This document shows, one piece after another, positions 51,849-64,000 of a stretch of DNA of 64,000 nt; the first letter of the stretch is position 1; every line of letters begins with the position of its first letter. The notes below the pieces were generated by a model, which was given only the letters and a program-made list of their open reading frames with translations, searched no databases and was not told where the DNA came from. Made by a program: the position numbers and the translations under genes. Source of the stretch: Lithospermum erythrorhizon (Eukaryota; Streptophyta; Magnoliopsida; Boraginales; Boraginaceae); NCBI GenBank assembly GCA_019722365.1, contig JADFUC010001000.1:124001-188000 (forward strand), read 5' to 3'.

Positions 51849-54352
51849 AAGATAAAAACACCCAATATTGGGCTGGTCTTTCATCTTCTGCTTTGCAAAT
51901 ATTTGAATATATTTCTATTGGGATGATATACATGTGTCCACCCACTACAACAACTTCTCAATTATTACCATACATTGGAAATGTTTCCAATGATTTGTTG
52001 GTTTTATTTATTCCCTTGGCTCCTCTGTTTTTTTGTTAAGGAAGATGGTTTGGGTTACAAAGATGTTAAAGTGAAAAGTCAATATCTATGTCAATATTTG
52101 GAGCCAAGGGCATAGATGCCAAACTTTTAGTAGTGGCCTTATATCGTCAATGTAGTAGATTGTATAAGAGCCTTAGACCAAGTGCAACTGTATGTTAAAT
52201 GCTGGAAACTTATTACTATTTAAATTGCTCACAATCTAAGCTCATTAATAATCAAAATATAAATTATACCATTTTTTCGATATATTTTTTTTTCTTTTGC
52301 ATATTTTGTGAATATGCATTCATTTTCTCAATAAAATCATTACCGCCAATTATATAAAGATATTTTTAACTTTTAAAGCAAATCTATACCAACTGCTTAA
52401 CGACTTTGCTTACACATTTTAATTAAGTGAATAAATAATTTTTGCATACTTTTTTCAATTTTTTTCTTGTACTATCTTTGAATTGCATATTTTGGGCACG
52501 CACATCATTTTTATATTTGGGCCTCAGACGATTAATATTAGTCGAATCAGATTACACGAATCAGAACTGCTTCCTCTGTTAAATGAGGTGTTTTGGGGTG
52601 TTATTCAACTTTGTGTACCACTTAACAGTGTTAAAATTTAGCTTAATTTCTTCCTACCTCAACTTTGTCAACTGCTCACCTGGGCTCTCCGAATCCTTGG
52701 TAATCGCGCCAAGCCGCTTCCTGTATCATCAGAATCGCACAAAAGGCTCTCTGTAATTACTACACAGTCATATCATTCTAATACACTTTTGAAAGGCAAA
52801 AATGTATTGTATATATATATATTAGATTTCTGGGGTCAACTATTAATAAATGCAAATATGTGTGGGTCATTTTAAAATTAATAAGAATTAAAAAGCATAT
52901 TCCATCGACATCTATGATACGCCTAACTCACTGAGTAGCTGGTCAACGATTTACCTCCGGGCCGGTCAACGCTCGATCAACGACGCCTCCGCGCCCGACC
53001 GTCTCCGCCATTTCGCCAAAAATCCAATAAACTTAGTAAAAAAAACCCCATTTCCAGCTCAAAAACACCACTTTTTACCGAAAAATATCAAATTAAGCAC
53101 CAATTACCCGATTTCAAGACTAAAGACCTTCAATATTGTAGATTATAGAGTTTATCAAATTAAGTACTAAGCCATTTACTTTAAACACGACCACCGAAAT
53201 ATAGCCAACCCCATAACAAAACGCATAAACAGTAGATTATATAGTTTATTGAATTAATACTAAACTGGGACAGAAGACGTCAAGCGCCACAGTTCAGGGT
53301 AGGCGGTGGAGGTCATTTTATTTTTGATTTACCCAATTAATTGTTTGTTCTTAAAATTGACCTCAAAACTAATGCTTATTAACGCCACGTTTCGCCTCTT
53401 CATTAAAATTATTATCAGTACATGATCGATCAGTGCTAATGGCGGAGCTTATACGATCGAAGAATGTGATTTTTTTATAAATGTCTAAATAGCCAGAAGC
53501 GTTAATGTATATCGCTAAATTGCAGAAATAATAACTGACGCTAAAGAGAAAATGTTAAATATTGTTCTCATTGGCTTCTGACATGCTTATACTTAAGCGC
53601 TATATCCATATCAAGCATTTTAAAAATTCATCTCTTCAATGTAACTCGAAGTCGTATCATAGATTCGAAAACTGTACTCTGATATTTCCACCGTGACTCA
53701 AACTTTAATTTTATGTACGATTGATTTCGAAACATAAGCTCGATCCGACTCGAAAATTATTATATATAGTTATTAGATTAATAAAATCTATGAAAAATAT
53801 GTCTGAACACTTAATATATACTCCCTATTAAATATAAGTATTAAATTATTAATATGTATTAATACATGAAAGCTTGAATTTTGTTAACAAAAATGTTCCA
53901 ATTGAGTCAACATCAAGTAGAACCCAACAAGGGTTCGATTCGACTCAATAAGGGTTTGGACTCTACTTGACAAATATTGGTTCATTGTTTGGTTTGAGGA
54001 GATGCACTTTGAAATAAAACCGAACATTAAAGTTCGAAGCGACTTGGTGATTATCAAACCGAATTCATGCCAGGCGATCTGGTACGACTCGCTCAAAGAA
54101 ATAATTAAAACATCAAGATTCACCTATAGTATCATAATTTATCAATTTTCAACTAGGTTTGTACATGAATCGAACTACAACAACAAACTTTATTAGATTC
54201 ATTGATTCAAACTAAATTCATACTCGATCTGAACCGAACTTCCGGACCATAACATAAACTAATTGCGCCGCCGCTCCCCACCAGTCCACCACCGCACAAT
54301 CCACTCCCATGAAACACGACACAATTCTGAAACAAAAATCAAACTAACACAT
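51849..54352. other. Spacer between transporter and MTA
   Basis: 51849-52200 probably includes the transporter 3' UTR. The stretch 52900-53330 is unusually C-rich and GC-rich in patches, with no recognised gene. 53880-54245 has TTCGA-rich, repeat-like sequence. An (AT)n tract lies at about 52811-52824. Confidence 0.45.
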
Positions 54353-57300
54353 ATGGAGACACAAACCTCGGACTCAATCGAAGATATTACATCTATTAAG
54401 GATTCAAGACAACAACTAGAATCAAGAATTGATACTCTCCGCAATGCTCAAATTGATCTCATTGCCTCCCTTCAACCACTTGTTCCAGATATTGTCTCCT
54501 CTCTTGACCTCTCCCTTAAGGTAATCTCCACTTTTTCTGGATGCCCCTTTGTCCCTTTACCTAAAACCCTCCCTAAACCTAAGGACCCTAAAACCCTCCA
54601 AATTCCAAGGTTTCATCATAATGAGGGAAACAATGAGTACCCATGTGATAAAAATGTGAAATTTGGTGAGAAAAATGAGTGCCCATGTGATAAAAAGGGG
54701 AGATTGAGTGGTTTTGGTGAAAAAGATGAGTGCCCAAGTGATAAAAATGGGAGCTTGGTTGGTATTGGTGATAAAGATTTGAACTTGATTGGTGATGAAA
54801 GGGATTTGGGTGAGGAGAGTGGGGATCCGTTGCCGGTGGTGAGGGCGTTGGTGGCTGTTTGTTTGTTGGAGAGGGTTCCGTTTACTGCGATTGATTCGTC
54901 CACGGTGTTGAGGAAGTTGGAGAATGATCAGAGTGTCATTGGGGCGGAGAGGGCGGCTTTGAGGGAGGTTGGAGGGGAGACGGGGCCTATATTGGCCGTG
55001 GAGATGGCGTTGAGGGCAATTGCTGAGGATAATGGAGGTGTTGAGCTGGAGGAGTTTGTGGTTAGTGGGAAATCTAGGGTTATGGTCATGAATATTGATA
55101 GGACTAGGTTGTTAAGAGAGATGCCGGAGAGTAAGCAGATGTTTTCGCAGAATGAGGGGAATTGTGGAATGGAGTCGATGGGTGTTAATGGTGGAGGTGT
55201 TTATGGAATGGGAAGGCCAATGCAGGATATGTGGATGGGAGGACCGGGAGATCATCCACACATGCCGGGGTTGCCACCAATGTTTCACGGGGGAATGGGG
55301 CCAAGAGGTGGCCCTAGAGGTATGGTTGGAATGATGGGTGTGCCTAGGGGAGTTGGGGTGCCGCCTCCAATGCATAGGCCTCCTATGGGACCTGGTATGC
55401 CGGTCCCAGGGATGAATTCTGCTTCGTCAAAGCCTAAGAGTGAGGAGGATGAAATGAAGGATCTTGAGGCATTGTTAAACAAGAAGAGTTTTCGGGAACT
55501 GCAGAAATCTAAGACTGGCGAGGAGTTGCTGGACCTCATTCACAGGCCTACAGCCAAAGAAAATGCCATGGCTGCAAGGGTACTTCAATACTTGCTATTT
55601 GTATATTCGTTTCAATTACACATGATTTTGTGTACTCTAATTTTTTTTTTCTTTTTTGTGTACACTAATATATTGTTTGTTCTTACGTTGAGTTTATGGT
55701 AATGAGTGCTTATGACTTCAAGAGTATAAAAAAAAGAACATAAAGTACTTGTGATTTTCATTGTCAGTTACTGAATTTAGAAATTAGTTATACTACAGTA
55801 CTCTCTACTCTTCTTCTCCTACAAATAATTGATCTCTTTTTTTGGACATTTCGAAATATAAACTTAATCTGGAAATGACATATGTTGTAGTTCAAGAGTA
55901 AAGGTGGTTCCCAAGTGAAGGAATACTGCTCGGCCCTCACTAAAGAAGATTGTAGACGACAATCTGGCTCATATTCCGCTTGTGAAAAGGTTGGATTTTG
56001 TCAATGGGGTAATGTCATCCAATTTCATAGTTGACATGTGTTGATCATAAAGATATATTGATGTAGACTCTGTCCATTTGTACCCCTGTAGGTTCATTTT
56101 CGACGAATTATTGCTCTCCACACTGATGTCAATTTAGGTGATTGCTCTTTCCTTGACACTTGTCGTCACATGAAGGTAAATACGTTTCTTTGATACATAT
56201 TGACATGGGAGCTTTGTAAATTACTTTCCTGGAATATGAGTCTTGACATTTTGTTTTGGTTTACAAATAGACATGCAAGTATGTGCACTATGAGCTTGAC
56301 TCAACCCCTGATGTACCACCTATGATGATCGGAGGAGGTGCTCTAGCTCCTGGAAAAGCATTGAAACCTCCCCGTGCAGACTATTGTTCAGAAGTGGAAC
56401 TTGGCGAAGCCCAATGGATTAACTGCGATATACGTTCATTTAGGATGGATATTTTAGGGAACTTTGGGGTTATAATGGCTGATCCTCCTTGGGATATTCA
56501 TATGGAATTGCCATATGGGACGATGGCTGATGATGAAATGCGAACTCTCAATGTTCCTGCATTGCAAACAGATGGCTTAATATTTCTCTGGGTCACTGGT
56601 CGGGCTATGGAGCTTGGTCGAGAGTGGTATGTAATACTACTTGCCTACTCATGATGCATAGGTTTATAGTTTGAGCAGATCTGATGATGGTCCCAAGATA
56701 TACACCACAAATACCCTCACATGTGATCAGGAAATCATATGAATGTCCGAATTCAATACAGATATCAGTATTCAGTAGGCATATAGTGGGTGCACATGTT
56801 TAACCAGAAGAGCCATGTGTTATATACTTATACCTGATTTCTAAATTTTATTTGAAGTATTGAGAGTATAGAATAAAATTTCCTCATACATGACGATAGT
56901 GAATTAAACTATAGTTACTATTGGTTTGGCAGTTGCAACAGCATGGGAGTTCATTGACCTCCTTGCTTAGCAATATAGAGCTTGTTGGTCTATTTGCCTT
57001 TTATTTTAGGGAACATTACTTTTCTTGCAGTAGTTTCCTTTCACTTCTGATCCACAAATTTGTTGGTCTAGTTGCCTTTTACGATTGGAGAAGAATATTT
57101 GTGTTTGTCAGTTATATTAAAAAGTACTTACTATTTTCTCCTACAAATATAATATACATTTTGCAGTTTAGACCTATGGGGATACAAGTGCGTTGAGGAG
57201 ATAATCTGGGTCAAGACCAATCAGCTGCAACGCATAATCAGAACTGGCCGTACTGGCCACTGGCTAAACCATAGCAAGGAGCACTGCCTTGTTGGAATTA

Positions 57301-58181
57301 AGGGTAATCCTGAGGTGAACAGAAATATTGATACTGATGTCATCGTTGCTGAGGTTCGAGAAACAAGTCGTAAGCCAGATGAAGTGAGTGGAACCTTTCA
57401 TTTATGTAGTAACCCTTGTTTGCTACAGTGTACAATTCCTTTACCCTTCTCCTTTACCTTGCATTTGCAACCAAGCTTGCTGTATGATTTGCTAATACAA
57501 ACTCCTTTTCTTTCTAGTTGCTGCATATTTTTACTCAGTCTTGTAGCCTTTTGCTTTGTGCAATATCTATGATAACTCTTCAATGTTGAGTGTAACAAGA
57601 GAACTAGATGTGACCATTTCCTCTTAAGGTTTGTGGTTCCTATTATTAACTGCCGTGAGCCAATGTTTGTTTTTAACTTATTATTCAATTGCCACTTCCA
57701 GATGTATGCGATGCTCGAGAGGATAATGCCGAGGGCAAGGAAATTGGAGTTATTTGCTCGGATGCATAATTGTCAATCAGGGTATGTTTCCATCTTGCGA
57801 TCTTGCCTCTTTCACTATAATCTCATACGTGCTAGCCCTTGGGTTATGAGTTATGACAATGCCTTCTCCTTAAGATCCTTATCTTCTAATTCCTTTTAAC
57901 AATTGGCCTTGTCTAATGAATATATCACTTTTATTGATGGACATTCTGCATATAAATTTTTATGTTCAGTGTCCTTTGCCACCTTCACTTCACTATGCTG
58001 ATTTACCGTCTACTATTTATACTTCAGATGGTTATCACTTGGTAATCAACTAAATGGAGCGAGACTGGTAAACGAAGGGCTTCGTGCAAGATTTAAGGCT
58101 GCATACCCTGACGTGGAAGTGCAGCCCCCATCACCTCCTAGAGCATCCGCCATGGAAATAGATCCTATGCTAACGAATTAG
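54353..58181 (+). CDS. MTA: mRNA adenosine N6-methyltransferase MTA (METTL3 type), 738 aa
   Basis: Exons: 54353-55579, 55891-55989, 56092-56175, 56271-56626, 57167-57383, 57702-57781, 58028-58181 (2217 nt, in frame). MTA is the catalytic subunit of the nuclear m6A writer complex, using S-adenosylmethionine. N-terminal LDLSLK and [12 protein letters not shown] blocks match plant MTA. The CCCH zinc-finger region is encoded across exons 2-4 ([25 protein letters not shown]). The catalytic motif DPPW is at residues 541-544 ([15 protein letters not shown]), followed by GRTGHWLNH and [12 protein letters not shown]. The C-terminus reads [14 protein letters not shown]. The open frame extends 30 codons upstream to 54263, but family similarity starts at METQ, so 54353 is chosen. 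A Met/Gly/Pro-rich low-complexity stretch covers about residues 285-365. Confidence 0.97.
54631..54800 (+). repeat. Short tandem repeat in the MTA N-terminal region
   Basis: Three to four imperfect units encode the pattern NE(Y/C)PCDKN..., as in [16 protein letters not shown] and DECPSDKN, followed by a decayed G(I/F)G(D/E)KD. They cover about residues 93-148. The region lies between conserved blocks and is probably a disordered linker. Confidence 0.8.
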
Positions 58182-59181
58182 AAAGACCATTTTGGTTTAG
58201 GTGAACTGTGAACAGAAGACCAAGACAACCCAATCCGGAGAAGTTGCAACCACAAAGGAAGCAAGATATACTTCAGAAGTGAAGCCTATGGATTTTGACA
58301 TTGGAGATCAATAGCGTAGGTGATCGCGCTAATCATGTTGTAACATTAGAGATAAATCGTAAACCTTAACCGTTTTCCTGCCAATTATTAGCTATTAGAG
58401 TACATGCATGGTCATACTAAAAGCAGGAGAATGTTTTTAGTTTTTTCAGTTGCAATGATATTCTCTGCAAATTTATGGTGTGAAAATGTTCGCCATTTCT
58501 TGTGTTGCTCTCTAGTGATTGTTCTACATAAATGGTTTGTGTACCAGTTTCTACTCACATCAGTATGTGATTAATATGTTTTACTCGAGTCGCACTCGAT
58601 AATCACTCAATTGTATATCTATCCTGACAACAAAATCAGGTATCCGATTATTCGGTCCGTTGGACAACTTTAGTTGGCATAATCTATCCTGCACAAAATC
58701 AGCATTGGATATCCTTCAAACAATAACTAACAAAATTGTATGCCAATCCCTTCTTCCTGCTTGCTTGAGTTAATTATGCTTGGTTGGTTCTAGCAACTCA
58801 ATTCTGTGTTCTATTTTGAGAAACCAGTGATAATTTTATGTTTGATTCCTTGGACATTTGTTTGAGAGCTCTCTCTCTCTCTCTCTGAACAGAGCAAATG
58901 AGAAAAAGAGAAAGGATAGTGGTGTACTTTTTCTTTTTGACTGCCATCAACATTAATAATTGAATGCAAAACTATTGAAAATAGTGAACATCAAATAAAG
59001 ATGCTTACTTATACATACCCAAATAAATGCACAATGAAGAATGTATATCATTCTTTTAATTTTCTATGAAGAATAACATCAATAAACAAATATAGAAAAC
59101 CAATAAACCACAAGGCTAAACTACTTGAATTGCTGTAGATATCTCATGTAGCCACTCATGACTTTTGAACCATGTATTGAT
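58182..59181. other. MTA 3' region and spacer
   Basis: The first part is the likely 3' UTR of MTA. A (CT)n tract lies at about 58869-58886. No further gene is seen. Confidence 0.5.
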
Positions 59182-60025
59182 CTAAATGAGGCCACTCATC
59201 AGTGCACAGATAAATAATAAAAATGATACTGATAATGGAACTATAATAAATGAAGAAGAAGTAGAAGGGGAACTTTGAGCTGGAATTGAACCAAATACAG
59301 TAGGATAAGATGGAGCATCTGCATTTGGACTATAATCAGGAGACTCTGCATAAGATGCATTTCCAAATAAAGAAATGTATAGCTTTTGACCTTTTTGACA
59401 ATGACCATCTTCACCACTTGTGAAGAAAAACTCCCCCTTCTCAGTAATGTTAAACAAAGAATTCCCATCATTTATTTTCAATATTGGATCTTTTGTGTTG
59501 CAGCTTCTGTAAGCTTCCTTTGTAACTTGTATTACTGAATCTTCACTTGGAGGGTAGAGAAAAACTGAACAAAGTGCATTAAATTTAGTACATTTAAGTT
59601 GATATTAAGATGCCCAAAATCAAGAAAATGATGATGAAAGTTAGTGGTCACGATATTACTCGCGATGACGAGTTATCGGAAAAAAATGATAAAAGTCGAC
59701 AATCAAGAGATATTAATTGTAATGACGAGGTCTTGGAAAAAAAATATGAAAGTGATCAAAATGAATTCCTTAAAAGGGTAACACGGAAGGTACTCTATTT
59801 TTTTATCTCCCCATGAATGCATTAGAACTTACATAGAGAGTCTCCAATCTTGAAGTCCTGATTCTTAGGCCATTTAGCATATACATTTTTGTTAGAGTTT
59901 GTGGGGATGGCCCAAGCAGCTAAATCTCCAACTTTGTATTGATAGCATAAAACATTTGTTTGTAATAATAGCAGAAACTGAAGGGCATACCAGAATTGGC
60001 ATCTTGGAATTTTAATGCAGGTCAT
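59182..60025 (-). CDS. Early nodulin-like protein (phytocyanin family), 191 aa
   Basis: Exons on the minus strand: 60025-59833 and 59564-59182 (576 nt, in frame). It is a secreted, probably GPI-anchored cell-surface protein. Residues 1-27 form a signal peptide (MTCIKIPRCQFWYALQFLLL, cleaved near LC^YQYKV). The plastocyanin-like domain follows: VGDLAAWAIP, KWPKNQDFKIGDSLFFLYPPSEDSV, YRSCNTKDP and FFFTSGEDGHCQKGQKLYI. The copper-ligand cysteine is replaced (FFTS where blue copper proteins have IC) while the disulfide cysteines are kept, as in early nodulin-like proteins. A short Pro/Ser region precedes a hydrophobic C-terminus (FIIVPLSVSFLLF), typical of GPI attachment signals. The frame opens further upstream without an ATG, so the Met at 60025 is the start. 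Confidence 0.9.
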
Positions 60026-60118
60026 TCTACTTGAAAAATTTAGAGACCGACAAGCATTGGGGTGGGGAAAAATACTTTTATTGGCCAAAGTGGAATATGA
60101 TATTTTATTGCAATGCAA

Positions 60119-62681
60119 GTGCCATATTCAAGGCTGGTTTTACCAAACTAACCTTGTCAATTGAGTTGTGAGTTGTAAGTTGTGACTTGTGATTTGCTAG
60201 TGTTCAGTATACATTTTTTAATCAAAAAGGTGTGATTTGGTGTAATTGGATAATCTTACGTGTTTTATAAGTCGAATATTTTATATTGGTTGGTAATCGA
60301 AATGGATAAATGCGTTAGCGAGTTAATTTAAGCAAATGCTTGCTTTGTTGTCGCGGATAAAGAGCGTCTTACTTCCTACCGTTTAGGTGGAGCGCAGTAA
60401 GACATATTGAGGCGTGTTTGAGATTCAGGTGAGTTATTAAATTATTAGCCTGGTATATTTAGGTTACTGACAAGAAAATAGAATTTTTTACGTGGTCAAA
60501 TAGTAACATCGTTTGTAATTTATAGTGTTCTTTTTCCTTTTGAAAGTCATAGTCCGAGAGCTAATTGTGGGTCATTCTTATTAATTTCTGCCCAATATGA
60601 TCAACTAATCACTTATAGTCAACTTGAATTGTGCTGAAGAAAGAAGCCAAGAACAAAAGGGACAGAGCACATGGTATACAAAACAGATGTAATGTGGTGG
60701 CATAAACTGAATTATTCGTTTATTATTACCACCTCTCCATAGCATTAATGGTATGGGCTCATGCAGAGGCACATTATTAGAACGTCTCATGTGGGAAGAT
60801 AAATTTAATGTAAAGTCAATTATGCCTCTATCACATGATGGCATTATTGATTAGTGTTGGTGGATGGGAGGCGTTCGGCAGATTTGGAATTAGGTCGGTA
60901 GATCACATTTAAAAATTCATTCGAAATTAGATCGGATTCGGTCAGGATTAGGAACCGAGCGAATCGGTAGGGTTACTATAAAATGAAAAGCTTACCCCCC
61001 CCACTCATTTAGGTTTTTCGGCGTGATTAATTTCGCCTCCCGTTCCGCGTTCCTCATAGGCCTCGCGCGTTAAGCACTCACTCAAATCACCCTGCCGATG
61101 GTTAATAGTTAGGTACCTGCTTCTTTCTTTCTTTGTGCTGTTATCGGCTGTTATTATAATTTTAAAATTGTAAATATTGTTTAATTCGTGCTTTAATTAG
61201 TTTAATTCGTATAAGCATTTTTGATTTTGTATAATTAGGTTTAATTGTTATTTAATTTTTGTGTTATTATTTTTGATATTTTTATTTTCAATTTTTTTGT
61301 AATTTTAAACATATTTTTGATTTTGTAAATTTGTTATAATTTTTAATGAGTTTAATTCATGTAATTATTTTAGATTTACAATTAGAAATTTGTAAAGGGT
61401 TTTTAAATTTCAATTAGTAATGTCAAATTTTCAAATATGCTTTTGCAATTGAGGATTTTTTTATAATGTTGTAAATTTGGAATTTGGAAATTTGGACTAT
61501 GGAGTGTGGAATGGTGAATTTTTCTGATTTCATTTCGGTTTCGGATAGCAAGTTTCGGTTTCGGATACAGTTTGAGATAATAGGTTACTTGATTGATGGA
61601 GTTACGGATCGCCTCCAGATTTTTATCGATTAAGGTCCGATCCGAATTTTAATTTCGAAATAAGTTTCGGTTCGGTCTAGGTTGAATAGAAGCTGGGCCG
61701 ATCAGGTCGGTTTAGCCAGCAGATTCAGGATTGCTTGATTCTTGAATGGTTCTCAAAAGTCTAATAGTTTATATGGCTCCAGTGTATTTATATGATGAAA
61801 GGGGGATTCAATTTACTTTTTAGGCCAAGATTTGACAATGAAGAGTAGTGTTCATTTTGGGAGGGTTTCCTAAGTCAACTTTGAAATTTGTATATTATCT
61901 ATCTCCTAAATATATGATATATAATATTTTAAAATGAAAGACATATAAAGAGATAGATGATAAAAATAGATGATCATTTTTGTCAACCTAGTTGTAGGTG
62001 ATCTATTGCATTGCATCTTTGATAAGATTTGCATTGAAAAGAAGTTAATCTTGATCGAACCCAAGTATCCAACTAGTAAAACTTCAACACCATTTCAAAG
62101 CATATTCAGGCATTAATGAATTCATTAGTGTTGCTAACAAACTCGAACTTAGCCAGCTCCGTATTGATTCATCACTCTTAAGCTGTAATATTTCCAAGTA
62201 ACTTGTTCACACCACTAAAGGGTATTCAAATTGGTGTGTAAAATTCTGAGATTTATTCTTAGGAAGAAGGCTTGGTGATGTTGGAGATGGTAATTTAGGT
62301 TGGTTTGAGATGCATTATTTTCGGAATCTCATTTGCCCTTTCTATAAACATGTAATATGATTATTCATAAAAACTGAAAGAGAAAAAAGTCGCATCTACT
62401 GAACCACAGTAATTGTTATTATGAATACAATTGAAGCCAATTTTCCAAGAGTCATGAATAGTGAAACTACAAACATGAAAAAATTCACCCAACATGAAAA
62501 TGTCAATGAGTATCATCCTAATGTAATGTGTAAACCTGTCAATTTTCAATTAAGATTCATTAGCCAGAAGGGCTGAAAAACTGGCTGCTGAATCATGAAA
62601 AATTGGAAGTGATCACCAGCTCCCTAGTGTTGTTTGGGATAAAAAGATACCTATGATGCTCACTGAATTGCTGCAGCATGC
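60119..62681. other. Spacer, repeat-derived in part
   Basis: No gene is supported. From about 60845 to 61735 there are many TTCGGTTTCGGAT and GATCCGAAT-like words, with GGTCGG motifs near both edges (GAATTAGGTCGGTAGA, CGATCAGGTCGGTTTAG). This looks like a decayed non-autonomous transposon, but I could not set boundaries or a target duplication. The 79-codon minus frame at 60605-60844 shows no family resemblance. Confidence 0.4.
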
Positions 62682-63889
62682 CTAGAGCTTTAAAGCAGCC
62701 TTTGCCATTGCTAAAGCGCCTTCAAAGTTTTTATTTCCACCAATGAATCCACTCATATGGACAAAAACACAACCTGGAACTCCAGACTCCTTTGAGAGTT
62801 CGTCATCTCTCAAACCTCTCCATTGAGCAGGAAGGGCTTTCCGACTCTCAAATCTATCAGGTGCTACTCCAACTGCCTGCACCCTCCAGCCTTTGCTTCT
62901 GTCATCCTACAAAACAATATAGTATACTATTTCAACACGAGGAATTGATAAGCTAAGTCAAACAAAAAACAACACGAGGAATTGGCTGCATAGTTACTAT
63001 GTCAGAACAAACCCCTGCATACTCAACTACTCATAAACAAAACATTAATCATGACTCATGATTACTTAGAAAATTCACTTTGAACCCAAAGGTGGATTGG
63101 ATTCATTGAAGGCATAACACCTACAGGAAGATGATCTTCAAATATGCAAGAGCAATAAACATAGTCATTGGGTGCTGCCATAGAGTATTTTATCTTTCAG
63201 AATAGAGCAACAACAAGATAACATGATCCACTAATTGAACACAAGTGACAGGACATCAGGAAAAAACCGTCACCTAAGAGTAGAATCGAGTATCCAGGTT
63301 GAGCACATCATGAACTATTTTGTATATATTGCATGTTGCAGAATGTTTTCTGATTACAGACAGACAGGGAAAAAAATAATAAAAAAAATGCAAAAAAAAT
63401 GGAAGGAATCCTACTTCAAGGAAGAGAACACAATGTATAGTTGGTGGGAAAATATATACACAAGAAAGAGTAAGATAAGCAGATGGAAGCGATTCATTAA
63501 CATACCTCATACAAGACATATTTGATAGGAGGATCTATCTTCATTTCCTCCTCCAGCTCAAACAAGTGAAGCTTCCACTGATAAGACGGATCAGACAATA
63601 ACATATTTACTACCTTTTCCAATGGGGCATAATGGCAGGGTAGATTTTTCAAATTGGTGGCATCAAAACATATTTACTACTTTAAACATTCCAGATGCAT
63701 TGTAAAGCACAGATGTTGGTACATGAAAAGGAAAGGATTCTCAAAATGTAGATACTATTTTCAGCTTACCGGACAGAATTGTTTCAAAACCATTATTTCC
63801 CCACTTGGATCGGCATCCTTTCTTGAGTCAAGACACTCCATTACAATTGATCTTGCAGGTAACCATGATCGTATATAAAAGCGGAGACT
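62682..63889 (-). CDS. MYG1: MYG1/UPF0160 family protein, last three exons (partial)
   Basis: Exons on the minus strand: 63889-63770, 63577-63506, 62906-62682, all phase 0 with GT-AG introns. They encode the C-terminal 138 residues of a MYG1-type protein (DHH-like metal-dependent hydrolase; the human member is a 3'-5' RNA exonuclease of nucleus and mitochondria). Diagnostic stretches are RSWLPARSIVMECLDSR, DPSGEIMVL, FCPWKLHLFELE, KIDPPIKYVLYEDDRSKGW, VGVAPDRFESRK.LP.QWRGLRD and GCVFVHMSGFIGGN. The catalytic DHH part lies upstream, beyond the right end of the window. Confidence 0.93.
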
Positions 63890-64000
63890 CTAATCACAGA
63901 AACATATATCAGCACATCAGTTCCTAGACTTCCTACAGAACCAATACTTAAATAGCATGTTAACTTGAAATAAATTACAGTCATATCACATATGCTAACT

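Noticed and set aside
53884..54123. 79-codon minus frame upstream of MTA
   Set aside because: It overlaps an opposing open frame in TTCGA-rich repeat-like DNA and has no protein similarity.
54263..54352. 30-codon N-terminal extension of MTA
   Set aside because: The upstream in-frame ATG gives a basic His/Arg-rich leader not expected for MTA, and conserved similarity begins at 54353.
60026..60118. Upstream extension of the nodulin-like protein
   Set aside because: It has no ATG and would place residues before an excellent signal peptide.

Overview
This is nuclear DNA from a flowering plant, almost certainly a eudicot. The evidence is AT-rich intergenic DNA, spliced genes with short GT-AG introns, plant-type families (Dof, plant WNK, early nodulin-like, MTA), and many degraded retrotransposons, SINEs and MITEs. 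I cannot name the species; the protein sequences look like a core eudicot, and an asterid is only a guess. No operon, CRISPR array, rRNA or confident tRNA gene is visible.

Layout. 1-28.6 kb is gene-poor and built from decayed mobile DNA: a Copia fragment (minus, off the left edge), a foldback MITE, a 1.3 kb element with long terminal inverted repeats and an 8-bp target duplication, a 5'-truncated L1-type LINE, an LTR retrotransposon with two LTRs and a broken gag, three surviving exons of an inositol polyphosphate 5-phosphatase, and SINE-like insertions. 28.8-30.6 kb carries a Dof zinc-finger transcription factor. 30.6-35.4 kb is AT-rich spacer. 35.4-38.8 kb is a seven-exon WNK kinase (plus), convergent with a Yippee-like gene (minus, 39.4-41.0 kb). 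42.7-46.2 kb is a second LTR element with a gag-like reading frame, followed by a 116-bp hAT-type MITE. 47.5-51.9 kb is an oligopeptide transporter (plus) with a frameshift. 54.35-58.2 kb is MTA, the METTL3-type mRNA m6A methyltransferase. 59.2-60.0 kb is an early nodulin-like protein (minus), and 62.7-64 kb holds the last exons of a MYG1-type gene (minus) running off the right edge.

The host genes do not form a pathway; they are ordinary independent genes. All exon coordinates were derived by hand from splice consensus and family similarity, and the summed exon lengths keep frame for Dof (301 aa), WNK (594 aa), Yippee (106 aa), MTA (738 aa) and the nodulin-like protein (191 aa). The transporter is the exception: its exon sum is out of frame because of a cluster of one-base indels.

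The best candidate for something new is the Dof gene. A 127-nt intron splits the zinc finger between its two cysteine pairs. It is bounded by a near-perfect 17-nt direct repeat beginning AGGT, so the first copy supplies the donor and the second copy supplies the exon start after the acceptor. This is the signature expected of a recently gained intron, from a tandem duplication or a short insertion. Retaining it would give a protein lacking half the zinc finger.
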